Shown here piece by piece: positions 46,902 to 58,704 of a DNA stretch of 64,000 nucleotides. Source of the DNA: Aporrectodea caliginosa (taxonomy: Eukaryota > Annelida > Clitellata > Crassiclitellata > Lumbricidae); assembly GCA_020284085.1 (NCBI GenBank), contig JACEVL010000979.1:1-64000 (forward strand). The letters are read 5' to 3'. Made by a program: the position numbers and the translations under genes. Each line of letters starts with the position of its first letter. Positions within the stretch are counted from its first letter, which is position 1. The notes under the pieces were generated by a model. The model was not told where the DNA came from and made no database searches. It saw nothing but the letters and a program-made list of their open reading frames with translations.

Positions 46902-48595
46902 ACTGTAAGAAAAGAACTTATGGAAAATTGATCTAAACGAACTAAAGATCTTGGGATCTGCTTTATGGTAGCTCTTGCACACACAATCTACATTTCTCAT
47001 AAAACTAGATCTGGGCTAGTCAGCTGATCTTCTTTCTGTTCCGCAAGAGCTTAAAGTCTATTCTGTTTGAACAAGGGGAATTCTCCTTGTTGGGTTGGGA
47101 ATGCTACCAATGAGTTTTTTCTTGAAGTTACACTTTACAAATTCTTATTTACTCTATGCTATGTTTAAGTGAGCTACCTGACAGGCAAATTCTTTTCACA
47201 ACTAAGAGAGTGGTGGAGTACACACAACAGCCTTCTCTCAACTCTGCCATTTCTGACACTAGGTGTCACAGAAGTCAGTTGGAGAGTGGTGGTGCCACTT
47301 TCACTTTCTCTGAGAAAATACATTAGGTTTAGGCAACATTGCAAACTTATGCAAAAACTTGTTTCATCTGCCAAAACTGCATATTTTGCAAGTTTAATCA
47401 CTGAAGGCTATCCATTGCAAAAGACCTCGTACCTAGCCTTGAATAAACGATTACATCAGTCTCATATGCTATACGCGAGCTTGCTGCAAGTAAATTCTTT
47501 GTCGTTTCTGTAGACAAAATTTCTTGTATAAGGGTGAAACTATCTGGTTGCTTTGGGTTGGACAAATTCCTTCATCCTAACTCTGCACCTAAGTACTGTC
47601 TTGGGACTACTTTCAGACCCATTGCAACTTTGGAATCCAGTTAATGGGATTGTGTGGCAGAGGCTATGGAAAAGTAAACAAGAAGTATTATAAAAGTCCA
47701 GGTAACAGAATGGCTTAAGTTTATTTAACTGGCCATTAACTTTGAAGATGGAGTTTCTTAATTTATCATAGCCTGCTCGACTCCTCTAAGGATTAAGTAA
47801 TATGCACTGCTACATGCTCAAAATCAATTCTATTGTCCACAACAGACTTGCACTTGGTATAGCTACCACACATATTACAGTTGGTACTAGTGACATAAAG
47901 GCTAGCAAATGATACTTCAAATAATCTACCCTAGCATTTGGTACTGCTGTCAATACAATCTTCCATCCTCATTCGTATAAATTCAACACTAAAACTTCAT
48001 CGTAATTTCATGTATTTTATTTAGAGCATTAAGCCATCAGGTTATTATCTTTAAAACTGCAATCAAAACTAACAACAGATAGAACTAGGCCCCTGTATGC
48101 AAAGAAATGACTTAACACAAACAATACCACACGAGACCAGGTAAAATAAAGTGTGCATCTTCAACCCGTTGCTGACTAGGTCATGTGTGGGTACGCTCTG
48201 CATGGACATAGCCATCTAATCCTGTTCAAACACAGTATGGATCTGGGCTTAAATTCCTTAAATATCTTTGGCCTTGCAACTGATCACAAATCTACGAACA
48301 TAATCTAAATTCCAAACTAAGGATAATCCTGCAAATTTAAAACACATCATTAAAAAAAGAATGCACTTCTCAAAGCAAGTCACAAAATACCTGAATCCAC
48401 TACAGTGTTATAATAAATTATTAGCAGGCTAACAAAACAGAGATTGGGTCTTTCCTATTTGCCTATTTTCCTGACAAAAAATTAAATAAACACTTCAAAT
48501 GTACAGCATCCCGACCAAGTTATAACGGTACAATTTAAACACTGGAAACAACTATTGCTCATCGCTCTACTTTGGCCTCCCATCTAGCCGCATAG
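46902..48595. other. no gene recognised; LINE 3' scrap at about 47080-47165
   Basis: CCTTGTTGGGTTGGGAATGC and the following lines match 52870-52960 and belong to a CR1/L2-like 3' UTR. A 114-codon plus frame at 47169-47513 has no recognisable motif, and I do not call it. Confidence 0.5.
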
Positions 48596-48599
48596 CATG

Positions 48600-49070
48600 C
48601 TTGGACCGAGTCTTGCGCTCTGCAGCGTGCCTCATTGGCAAATTCCAAAGTATGGTCACGTCTCCAGCTACATGCTGGAGGTCCTTCACTGGCTCCCTAT
48701 CTGCCAACACATCAAGTACAGGGTAGCTGCCCTGCAGTTTTGCGCTGTCTCCAGGGCCTCGTCCCAATTTACCTCTGCAAGCTCTGCTGTTTAATTTCGG
48801 TTGTCCCAGGGCGTCGCCTCCTACGCTCTGCAGAAAAAGGAGTTCTCCTGGTTCCGTTTGCTCGTACCGCAACTATGCAGAACTCAGCTTTTTCTGTTGT
48901 AGGCCCAATGATCTGGAATGGTCTTCCTCTAGAGCTGCATCTACACCCTGGGAGTCTGCATTTCCTCGCTAACTCAAAACTGTTCTTTTTGGGCGCGTTG
49001 GAGTTGGGACTGCCTCTGAGTAGTTTCCTTGAAGGGGCGCTATATAAATTCCCGAATGAATGAATTACAG
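48600..49070 (+). pseudogene. LINE RT C-terminal relic with 3' end
   Basis: Frames in succession give V-L-H-W-L-P-I-C-Q-H-I-K-Y, RTATMQNSAFSVVGPMIWNG and L-P-L-E-L. The end is GGGGCGCTATATAAATTCCC with an ATGAATGAATTA tail. At least one frameshift. Confidence 0.85.
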
Positions 49071-49071
49071 A

Positions 49072-50391
49072 TCAGTTGTTTAAATTGCATAACCAGTTTT
49101 AAATCAAACACAAAAATCTTGCCCTGGACACATACATGCCAAACAGTAGTAGATAGATATATATACAGGTATATAAATACATGTATATACATGTATATAT
49201 ATACCATATCAGTTATAACCAGTTACTCAGTACCTGAAATCCTCCAACACCATTTGGCAACTTTTCTGAATTAAAATACATCAGTGAACATAAATGGTTT
49301 TCACATCATGATGATGATGATAATTTCGTGATTGTGTGCAATATAGCTTCACACTTTTTAATGCCATATCCAGGTAATTGAAGACCTATGATGTGATGCA
49401 CTATCAATAAATTTTATGTTTTTATATTTGACTACAATGGTCTTCAAGTGTTGATAAGTTTCCCAGGCAATGAGACAATGCAAGTCTACAGGGTGCCCTT
49501 TCCATGTTGAAGCAAAGCATGAAGTTTCATTGTAAGAGTGCAAAAAAAGGGAACAGCCAGTTTGTCCCTTGTTGTAGACTAGAGGGAAATGCTGCCAGCC
49601 ACACAACAAAGCTCATGCACGAAGAGAGGTTGCAAAACTCAGCTGCACTGCCAAAATCATAACAAACTGAAATATTAACTTTAAATAGTAACATTAAGAA
49701 ACTGTATAAAGCATAACTATAAATACATGTATGCTCTTTTCTTTTTCAAATGCTGTTTCGGGTAAACCTGGGTCAATTGCTTACCAGTATATATATCTGA
49801 AAGTCAGTGAGACTTAACAACAAACTTGGCAAACACAAGTCCACTGCAAACCCATGAAGTTTCTAAATATTACTTCAAATATGAACGCCAGATAGCCACA
49901 ACATTATTCTGATAGGAATAACTCAAATTCTGTTATTAGAGTCTAGCTGAAGAATGTCATCTTAAAGTTTTGAATTCTGTCACTAGTCAAGGACTTTTCA
50001 AACCTGGTAAATATACATGATACTCCAACAAGTTACATGTGTCCATAAAACTTACGCAGAAGCAATGAATGTCAATTTAACAAACTACATAATCTGAGAA
50101 AAAGAATGCATTATTACAGAAGAAATTTCTGTCCATAATGCAGTACACTATATATGACATATGACATGCACATGTTAACCCTATAACAATGCGCTGCATA
50201 TATTTTATTTCCCATATATTTTTTTACACACTCGTAGTTGAGGAGTTAAAGGTACATTACACGTGCTTTGAGACAGTGACAATCAAATCAATTCACTTCA
50301 CATTATAGCAAAGTAGTAGTGTGAAATCCAGCCCGAACGTAACTTTATTCACTTTGGCGATCTGTCTTTGAGGTATACAAAACCTTTCTCA
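49072..50391. other. no gene recognised; 3' flank of paralogue 2
   Basis: A short TATACATGTATA tract lies at about 49155-49205. The 3' UTR of the minus-strand gene ending at 50392 should begin here. Confidence 0.5.
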
Positions 50392-53300
50392 TCAAGGTCT
50401 GCAAGGATACTGATAGAGTACTTCTCGGACAACGCAGTCAAACAACATAAGTAACGTAATCTGCCTTGCCTGAAGTGCGCCTCGTTGACGATAATATTCT
50501 ATAAAGGCAGACTGTAAAAGAAAGATATACAATGATAAGTTGTAATTACATAAACATATGTTTTTGAGTACAAATGATTTAATGTTTACAAATATTTCAG
50601 GCAGAATAACTACAGTAGAAGGAATGACTGAACTTAAAAATTCTATAAACAAACACACTAAATAATATGAATGCAAAGTTTCAGACCTTAATGCCTACTA
50701 CTTCTTGAGAGATGAGGCTTACAACAAACCTAGGGATGCCCAATTTTTAGTGTCATTGCTAATTCAGTAGATATATTATTTTAGTAATTTGCCCACAAGC
50801 CTAAGTTCCAGGTTATGGAAGAACAAGGAGAGCAGTCCCTTAAGCTAACCCTGAGGCATGAAATGTTAGCGACTTCCTTTTCTCATGTGCCTCGGCACAT
50901 GAGGGCGGGTGGCCAGTCCTCTCCCTCACTGTCTCATCTTCCCATCGACAGTGTACAGTCAGTGTACTCATTACAGCTGAGTTGGCTAGAAGGCAGTTGG
51001 GGCAGAAATCTCAAACCAAATGTTTATCCTGGCAGGGATTTGAACCTCTGACCACTCAATCGACAGTCCTGCGTGCTAACCACTATGAAGCACTCCCAGG
51101 TAATTGGAAACTCACCTAAAATTATGTCCCACATTACAGATTTATGACTTTGAACCCAGTTTGTGAAGCAATGAACTATTGTAGACAATGTACATAAATT
51201 CTATGTACACAACCTAATGTAATAATACAGAAGAACTGTCTTTGTTCTAAACATCAAACAAGTCTTTGTCTTCATTCTAACCATCTAACCATCAATCAAA
51301 CAAGAGTTTTATTGATGGTTAGAGATTCATACATCACTTGTACAGATCACATTTTGCTAAATATTTTTTTTAAGCAGCATATCTGATACACCATGTATGT
51401 AAAAATATGCTAGAAAGAGCTAAATACTTTTGTGGACCGTGGGAAAGTTAATAAATTGGACCACATGATTCAAATGACAAAAATGCTAGGAATTCTGAAG
51501 CAAATGTATCTTATGGATCATTGGTATCTGTCCTAGTTTTCTGTGCATTGTTTTAAGTGCTAATGGCGTTTTTCCTAAACCAGACAACAAACTGAAGCGT
51601 CACAAGACATGGTTTGTCTACAAATCGTCAAAATTATCACACTGAGATTATAAGTTGGAACTTTTCACAAAATGAGTTTAATTGACATAGAATAACCCAA
51701 TACTGCTTAATCCTTTAACGATGAGCATGTACTGAAATGTATGGGAAGTAGGGCTGTCAAAATATTAGAAAAACGCGGCCCGGGCCCCCAACCTCAGTTT
51801 CAGCGGGGGCCCGTCGGCCCGTCACTTAAAGAAAGCAAGAAATACTTGCGTTACCTTACAGTGTACACAGCACATAAAATGGCGGCTGATAGCTTGCTAG
51901 TCGCTAAAAGTTATAATTCGCTAAATTACATGTAACTGCTAGTCCGCTAGATAATTAATAACTGATGCCCACATTTTATTCCCAAAGTTTAAAAGTTACC
52001 TGCAGTCTGCACTGACGTGATTAGACAGTTAAATGCACAAAACAATGGAATGATTCTAATAAACTACTAAATCTTTATTTCAAACGAAAGCAACAGCAAT
52101 GGCGGTTTGGCGGTAAACAACGAGATCTCGCGTTAAGATCTAGACAGTCCAAGTAAGTCAGTACGTAACCAATCTTAATGGTAGTATTATTAACAAATTG
52201 CGCTAGGGCTTAAATTAAAAGTTAGTCACTCGTCGGCTTGCGGGTCAGCTACAGGCGGTAGGGCTGATGAGTGACGATAGGAAGCATGTTTCCCAATTTC
52301 TGTTCATAAGCCGAATGCAATAACAGCCAGTGTGTCACCAGACTCGCCACCAATTCCCGATATAGCGATCTTTCTTCTTTGATTGACAGGCCTAATAGTC
52401 GCCGGCGGTCTGTCGCCGATACAGGGTAGCCTATACTGCGAAGGCGGCAGATTTGAAGAGGGGCACAAGGCTCTAGCAGCACATCATCCACAGGTCTGGT
52501 AATAGCAGTAATACCTCAACGCGCTGCAACGCATGGCTGGTCTTAGTATAGCCAGCTGACAAGTAAACAGGTACGGGTGCCAAGTTGCCAACTACCCCCG
52601 CGCCGATGACTAATACACCACTGTAGCTGGCCAACACATCTTCAAATCCACAGCGTTTTAGGCGACAGAAAGTGTGTATTTAAGCTTTTAAAATTTACTT
52701 AAAATAATATGCTGATTCGGACGGGTTTTCGGGCCTTGATTTAAGGGCCCGGGCCGGGCCCTTCGAACGGGCCCCCGGGGGCCCGTTGACAGCCCTAATG
52801 GGAAGCCAATGCAGCTCATCGTTTAAGGGTTAATGCAGGTAAATAAATCATAGTCTTCCTTCTGCGTCAACGTGGTTCTCCTTGTTGGGTCGGGAGCACT
52901 ACAGAGTTTGTCTTGAAGTTGTGCTTCACAAGTTCTCATTTATGTTATGTTGTGTTATGATGTTGTCACTTCGACCAAATATAACCCAAAAGACTGAGGG
53001 CGTCTCTAGTCAATAAACAGTATGTATCATGATAAATAAAGAGAAAACGTTATTTAAAATAATTCATACCCATCCTCCTTCTCGTGAAATCCACACATGA
53101 AGTCTTCGTGCCACATAAAACCCAACAAACTTTCCATAGAACTCCACACATTCATCCAGTTTGTCAATCGGCAAAGGTAGGGAACTGACACACTGAGCCC
53201 AGAACGAATACCATGCTACAATTCGACCCCAATTGACGGTTTTGTTGTCTTCAAACAACTCATCGGCCAGTCGGTCAATTGACAGATAACCGTTCATTTC

Positions 53301-54134
53301 ATCCTTATCCATCTCTGCTACACACTGCTTCAGCTTATCACCATGTTCATCCAACACCAGTTTGGTCATTTGCCTCATTGCTTCTGTGTATTGATCAGTT
53401 GGCTGTAAAGTTAGGTTGTGGCCAGCAGCGTGAAGGAAGAACTGCATCACATCGATCCCAACACGACAAGCAATGTTCTCGATCTCTTCAAGCGATCGAG
53501 GACGAAATCGACCCATCACACGATTCCAACTGAATCCAGCATCATCGGACGGTCTCTTCATGAATTCTGCAACATATTTCTGCATAAATTGGCTTCCATC
53601 CACTGCATCTGGTTGACCTAGTCCAACTGACGACATTCTTTTGGGACCTCCCGCAACCCCAAAAGAACTTTGATTGATTGCATTAAATTTTGTGCCTAAT
53701 TGCTGTTTCAGTTCTTCCAATTCCACCCGGTGTTGCTGCTGCATGTCGACCATCGTCTGCGTTTGGGTCCAAAGCTGCTTCATCAGTTCTTCCACTTTGT
53801 CCTTGTACGACTGGTCGCCACCATCCACGAGGTCTTCGTCGCTGTCTTTGATCTCAGTATTTTCCAGGTCATCCGCGACGAAACTGTAATCGGCAGGGCA
53901 ATCTCGAAGCACCTGACAGAAATCTTTAAACACATTTTCTCCCTGTTTCCCTTTGAGAATCTTGATCAGCTCTCGTATCTGACCCTTTTTCGTCGGTTTT
54001 CCTTCTATCAGTTCTAACTCTTCATCATCGATAACCTCGCATTGGTACAAAAGATCCCCGAACTCCGGAAACAGAAGATTATCGACCATTAGACAGTAAT
54101 TTTTCCTCAAGCGTTTCCTATTGCACAGATCCAT
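50392..54134 (-). CDS. CARD-Bcl-2 fusion protein, paralogue 2 (394 aa)
   Basis: Two coding exons: 53070-54134 (355 aa, start codon 54134-54132) and 50392-50511 (39 aa plus stop). Donor GGATGG|GTATGA, acceptor TTTACAG|TCT, phase 0, the same site as paralogue 1. CARD at ~5-90 (YCLMVDNLLFPEFGDLLYQC, ELIEGKPTKKGQIRELIKIL, FKDFCQVLRDC). Linker with D-E-D-L-V-D at 99-104, then a coiled coil (~110-147, Gln-rich). Bcl-2 region from ~182: S-Q-F-M-Q-K-Y-V-A-E-F-M-K-R-P (BH4-like), IACRVGIDV (221-229, BH3-like), TVNWGRIVAWYSFWAQ (BH1, 299-314), then WISREGGW|SAFIEYYRQRG (BH2). The tail after BH2 is not a clear membrane anchor. The 2.56-kb intron holds a SINE and a hAT element. The pair with paralogue 1 is an 11-kb-apart same-strand duplication, old by sequence divergence. 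Confidence 0.92.
50815..51095 (-). mobile_element. tRNA-derived SINE, third family
   Basis: The minus-strand head has box A-like TAGTGGTTAGCAC and box B GGTTCAAATCC (plus strand GGATTTGAACC near 51034-51044). A body of about 220 bp runs to about 50815. Located in the intron of CARD-Bcl-2 paralogue 2. Confidence 0.75.
51749..52797. mobile_element. hAT-type element, perfect 8-bp TSD
   Basis: Termini are TAGGGCTGTCAA and TTGACAGCCCTA. The target duplication ATGGGAAG is perfect (51741-51748 and 52798-52805). Subterminal GGCCCGGGCCC motifs are at both ends. 1049 bp without transposase. Inside the paralogue 2 intron. Confidence 0.95.
52855..52965 (+). repeat. LINE 3' UTR scrap
   Basis: CTCCTTGTTGGGTCGGGAGC followed by a (TTATG)n-like tail, similar to 47080-47165 and to the GGTCGGGAGCGC end at about 56988. 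Confidence 0.55.
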
Positions 54135-54479
54135 TTTTAAGGCTAACAACTATCTTGTTTTGTAATTGCTTATTTATTTTACAGCACGAAACATCGAACT
54201 TGATCTTCACTCGTGTACGTCCTGATTTTAGTAAATCCTGACACAATTTGAACAATGACAACCAATCAGAGTGGGTGTGGTTGACCCGATTAGGATCATC
54301 CACAGAGATTGTATTTCGGACACCATTGAGATGTACTATAATAAATATAGCCATAGAGATGTATAATATAATTATAAATATATCACTAGAGCACACATCT
54401 ACCGTCTATGGTGAGGCTGTGACCCTTTGGCCGGTCAACGGGTAACCATAACGGCCTTGACGCTGTGGCCGCTCAAAAT

Positions 54480-55100
54480 GGCGAAACGATATATATATAT
54501 ATTCGTTTATTGAGAAAAACAATCTGAAAAAACGCAGAAATGCTAACATGAGTGATAATGAATAATTAAAGTTGATTAGAAAGTCTTAGAATAAACTAGT
54601 AAATATTTTTATATAATGATCTGGGAATAAATTGAGAGTTGTCCTTGGGTGGGAGAGTATGGTTGTGTGCTCTATAGGTCTTAATTGGTGAGAGGAGAGG
54701 GGTCGGAGTGGAGGTAGGAGTTGGTGAAGTACATGCTTGGGGTTGTGCAATATGGAGAAAAGGAGTTTCGCATCGGCTATATTGGCAAGTTCAGAGACTG
54801 TTGGAAAGGATTGCTCTAGGTAACCTAGGCGTTTGGCTCTTTTTAGGAGATTTTCCAGACGTTCTTTATCGGAAGCCAGGGTGAGAGTCCGTGAGACCCC
54901 ACCAGGATGGGGAGGCATATAGAAGTTTAGCAACGGTAGTGGCTTTGGTTACATTATGGATGGATGAGGAAGAAAGGCCATGGGTTTTGAGTTTTCTGAT
55001 AGCATAAAAAGAGGAGGAGCAATTGAGTGGCTGTGAGGTGGTCTATATGGATCGAAGTTAAATTGTGTAGTGTGTGGATGTAGCAACTTATTAAAGCCCG
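54480..55100 (-). pseudogene. LINE RT relic (same type as 24436-25130)
   Basis: The minus strand encodes KLLYASPSWWG (one frame) and RLENLLKRAKRLGYLEQSFP, L-A-N-I-A-D-A-K-L-L-F-S-I-L (another), the thumb/C-terminal part of a Jockey/CR1-like RT with a frameshift. A (TA)n tract at 54490-54502 lies next to the 3' side. It lies upstream of the start of paralogue 2. Confidence 0.8.
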
Positions 55101-56095
55101 AAAACGAGGCCGCTGGAGTATTATTTAATGAATAAGTTGTTATTTTGTGTCTGTTGTACTTTTTGCAAGGCGTAATTAAGCTTCAAAAAGAAATTAAAGT
55201 CCCGCTTAATTAAGCTTGACTGCGTCCATGAATTTCAACCAATCAAACACGTCATTAATTTTCAATTTCCATTAACTGCAGAACTCTCTTTAAGGTGTTA
55301 TTATATCTATCATGATTGTGGCTTCAAAAATGTGCAAAGGGAATACACGTCATGTTCCCTCTAGCGTTAGGCCTAATAATATAATATTATCTAATTGAAT
55401 ATAGCCTATCACATAAAATTATCTCGTTGACGGACTGTCATAATAACGGTAGACTAAAATTAACCTAGTAATCTAATTAGGTAGGCCTATTTAATAAGTT
55501 GCAAATCCTAAACTCTTAGTTTTGTTGCATGTATATAACTTATAATATAAGTAGGCCTATATGAATTTTTATATAGCACTAACAGACCTCTCAAACGCAC
55601 TGTTGAGAGGTAGGCAGCAGTGGCGGCGCCAGACACTTTTTAGATGCGCTATTCAGCACAAACATAGGCTACAATTTAGGCTATTTAGTTTACCAAAAAT
55701 AGCATAGAATAGAATATTCTTTATTGCAACCAATTGCAACCCGTAGGCCTATTTCGGCTTACTTGAAAGTTTAAAAGTCTGGATTAGCTATAAACTAATT
55801 ATAACCTACTAACAGCTGGTGGCGGCATTCGCTTTTGCGCAGTTAGGCCTATAGGCACTTAGCCTAATGCTTGATCGAATTCGATAAGGATAAGAAGACG
55901 CTGTTCGACTACGCTTCAGTGTAGGTCTAGTAGGCCTAGTAGTTTCAGTTTAACGACACTGTGTGATAACAAAGATCATTAGCGTCATCCGGGCTTGGGG
56001 CTGGCTCTAATTAGGCACGGACGTACAGTGGCTTCAGTATCACAAATTCACAATAGATCGTACTTAGTACTTACCCTGCCAGCATATTCAATATG
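55101..56095. other. no gene recognised
   Basis: AT-rich with many TAGGCCTA palindromes. CAGTGGCGGCGCCAGAC at about 55619 looks like a hAT left end, but the right border was not established. Confidence 0.5.
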
Positions 56096-56099
56096 GGAA

Positions 56100-56445
56100 T
56101 ATGGGTCCCACGTGGCTTCCCCATGCATGGAATGCTGGCATACAGTGCATACTCCCGCCAGTATTACGACGATCCATCCTACGAACGCACCAGAACCTGA
56201 TCACCTCTTGCTATCTTTCCACAGGTCTTTCACTCAACACTGAAAACACTGCTTTTTCACAATTCCTTTCCCGATTCCTCCTCTTCCCCACAGACTACCT
56301 TCCTCGCCGTTTCATCTCTAAACACAATTGATCCACCTTAATGACTTTATCCGTCTGACTCTCTTGCCTGATTCTGGATCTTGACCCTCTGCCTATCGAT
56401 TCTGTCTTGATTAAGAGCCCGTGAATAAGCTTGCGTTACAGTAGT
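56100..56445 (+). pseudogene. LINE family A copy, plus strand
   Basis: One frame gives S-P-L-A-I-F-P-Q-V-F-H-S-T-L-K-T-L-L-F-H near 56200-56255, matching SPQVFHSKLKTLLFH of the copies at 25742 and 31402. The 3' UTR complement of the family A CGATAGGCAGGG block follows. Stops and frameshifts are present. Confidence 0.8.
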
Positions 56446-56984
56446 CGAGCCGTTAGACTACAAAAGCATGGACAAGCGTTTAGGGTGCGCTAGGATGTTT
56501 GAAAAGGAAGAGGAATTAAATTAGCCTACCACTGGATAATGAGAGGTTTATCATTCTGGTAATAATGGAGCAGAATAGATGCAGAGACTCTCAATATGGA
56601 AGTAGAGCTATTATAGGATGACTGCGCTTGTTTGCGAGAAATTTTATCAGATGAAATATTTCAGTATCTGATAAACAGTGGCGTCGCCAGGGCTTCAATG
56701 TTGGGGGCCAGGGCAGGGCCGTAAATCTGTTTAAAGATGTGGGGAGGGAAAATTGATTCTTCGGAAATGTGTTTAGTTCCATTAAGAAGCCCACTGCTGA
56801 GTTCAGTTACACGCTAGGTTAAAAAATTAAAGTTATTTGGAACATTTATATCATTTGAACCCTAAATTTTAAAGACATTTATACCTTCTTCACCCTACAT
56901 TTTAATGTTTAAATGGTAATCATGCAAGATAAGACAGCGCCTATGTCCGCAAATGCTTAAAGACCATTTTGTGGTTTCATTGTG

Positions 56985-57064
56985 TTAGGTCGGGAGCGCC
57001 TCTGATGAATTTGTCAAGCGGTGGCGCTATATAAATTTACAATTACCATTACCATTTACCATTA
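56985..57064 (+). repeat. LINE 3' end, (ATTACC)n tail
   Basis: GGTCGGGAGCGCCTCTGATG is followed by GGTGGCGCTATATAAATTTA and ATTACCATTACCATTTACC. Clear terminal signature without coding part. Confidence 0.85.
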
Positions 57065-57081
57065 TCAAAAGAACCAAAGAC

Positions 57082-57501
57082 CAGTGTTTAATCTAGACGT
57101 CTCTGGGGGTAAAGTTCCCCCCAGGATCGAGTTTCCCCCCCCCCAGAAAAATTAAAGAGATGAAATTTTAGCCCCAAGAAAAATTTAAAGACATGTAATT
57201 GTAGAATATTGTCTTGGAAAACTGTCGATACTACCCCCCTCGAAAATTCTTCTTGGAAAAAAAGTCTTGTTACTACCCCCTCGAATATTGTTGGAAAATT
57301 GTTGTGACTACCCCTCGATAATCCTTGGAAAACTCTCGTTACTACCCCCCTCGAAAATTCCATGAACAATTTTTGAAGTCTTGTTCTTGGTAAAACTCGT
57401 CACTTACCCTCCCCCCCCTCCGGTCGTCAACTTTTATAATAAGCTGGATACCCCCAGAACCCTCGATTCCCCCGACAGCAAGGGGACTAGATTAAACACT
57501 G
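57082..57501. mobile_element. 420-bp MITE with C/G runs
   Basis: Termini are CAGTGTTTAATCTAG and CTAGATTAAACACTG. The flanking direct repeat ACCAAAGAC is perfect (57073-57081 and 57502-57510), 9 bp or 8 plus one chance base. The interior has repeated TACCCCC-TCGAAAAT motifs. Confidence 0.9.
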
Positions 57502-57653
57502 ACCAAAGACTGGGCCAATGATAAACTTCAGTCTCACTGTGCATAGTTTACAAACCTATCAAGTTTCAACTCTGTGAACTGACCCTCTGTTTCTCTGTCC
57601 CTCCCTCCGTCCCTATCTTTGTGAAGCCCAGGTACCGGGTATTATATGCTTAG

Positions 57654-57813
57654 CATGGGCGTATTTAGGGGATGGTTTTACGGGTTCAAACCCCCAAATA
57701 AATGAATTACTGTCATAAAAAACTAAAAATGTAGAAAAATACGACAATTTCCAATGGAAACCTCCTGAAAACTTCAAACCCCCTCCAAAACATTTTCCCT
57801 GGCTACGCCCATG
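57654..57813. mobile_element. small MITE, CATGGGCGTATTTAGG family
   Basis: Ends CATGGGCGTA and TACGCCCATG; interior matches 23255-23414. No clear target duplication could be fixed. Confidence 0.75.
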
Positions 57814-57819
57814 AATGTT

Positions 57820-58636
57820 GCTTAGGCATGGACTTCTAATCCCCTATAAATAATATTGGAGCCCATGACTTATGTTACTGTAGGCCTATATATCTGCGCT
57901 CAGTTCGAATAGCCTTCTCTTCTATCAAAAACTGGCCAATGTCTTTCCATTCTGTAATCACCCTTTCTAAGAATGAAATATAGCAGCTGTCACGTCAAAT
58001 CATCTTTCCACTTTGGATTAATGAAGAAGAAAACCTATAATTGTTTCAACACCCAAATTTACATCTGTTACACTGTTCTGAGGCTGAAAGTATCAGTCGC
58101 CTTGCTGACCTCTTGCTTAAGGTGGGCACGTATGACATTCTATAGGTAAGAGATTCCTTAGTGACTATAGCCAATAAGCAAGAACGTTAGAGGCGCAGAA
58201 GTCGGTAACGCTGCTCTGGGTAACCTCGGAACAAATTCAAGCATTATTTTGTTGTGATCCTTTCTAGTCTAACGGTCTTAATGAGTCTGACCTGTAGTCG
58301 CTTCCTGATTCCTCGGGAACTGATCCTTTGTCGTATGATATTCCGATCGGTGACGAGTTGGACTGACTCCATGTCCCGGTCATTTTCCAGTCCCGAGCAA
58401 AGCATTTACCCTCCAATTCTCCAAAAAGCTCAATCTTCTCCTCTTCTGCCCACCGTTCTGCACTGTCAATTTTCAACTCCCCGACTCTTGCAGTCCACCC
58501 GCTCATCTTGTCCTGGTCCTGTGCGACCTTCTTGACCCGGGAGGTCACCGGGTTGTTGGAACGGCGAAAAGTGATACCACTCCACTCAGAGGTGGTAAGG
58601 AAGGAGGTCCTCCGCCGTCGTGGGTTCGCAGAAGCA

Positions 58637-58637
<1 letters not shown>
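57820..58637. other. no gene recognised
   Basis: Open frames of 93 and 152 codons overlap at 58254-58722 in opposite directions, with no domain and no splice context. This is interior sequence of the nested hAT element. Confidence 0.4.

Positions 58638-58703
<66 letters not shown>
58638..58703. repeat. (TA)n microsatellite
   Basis: About 33 TA dinucleotides inside the nested hAT element. Confidence 0.95.

Positions 58704-58704
<1 letters not shown>

Noticed and set aside
47169..47513. 114-codon plus-strand frame
   Set aside because: No domain, no splice context, and opposite-strand frame is open too.
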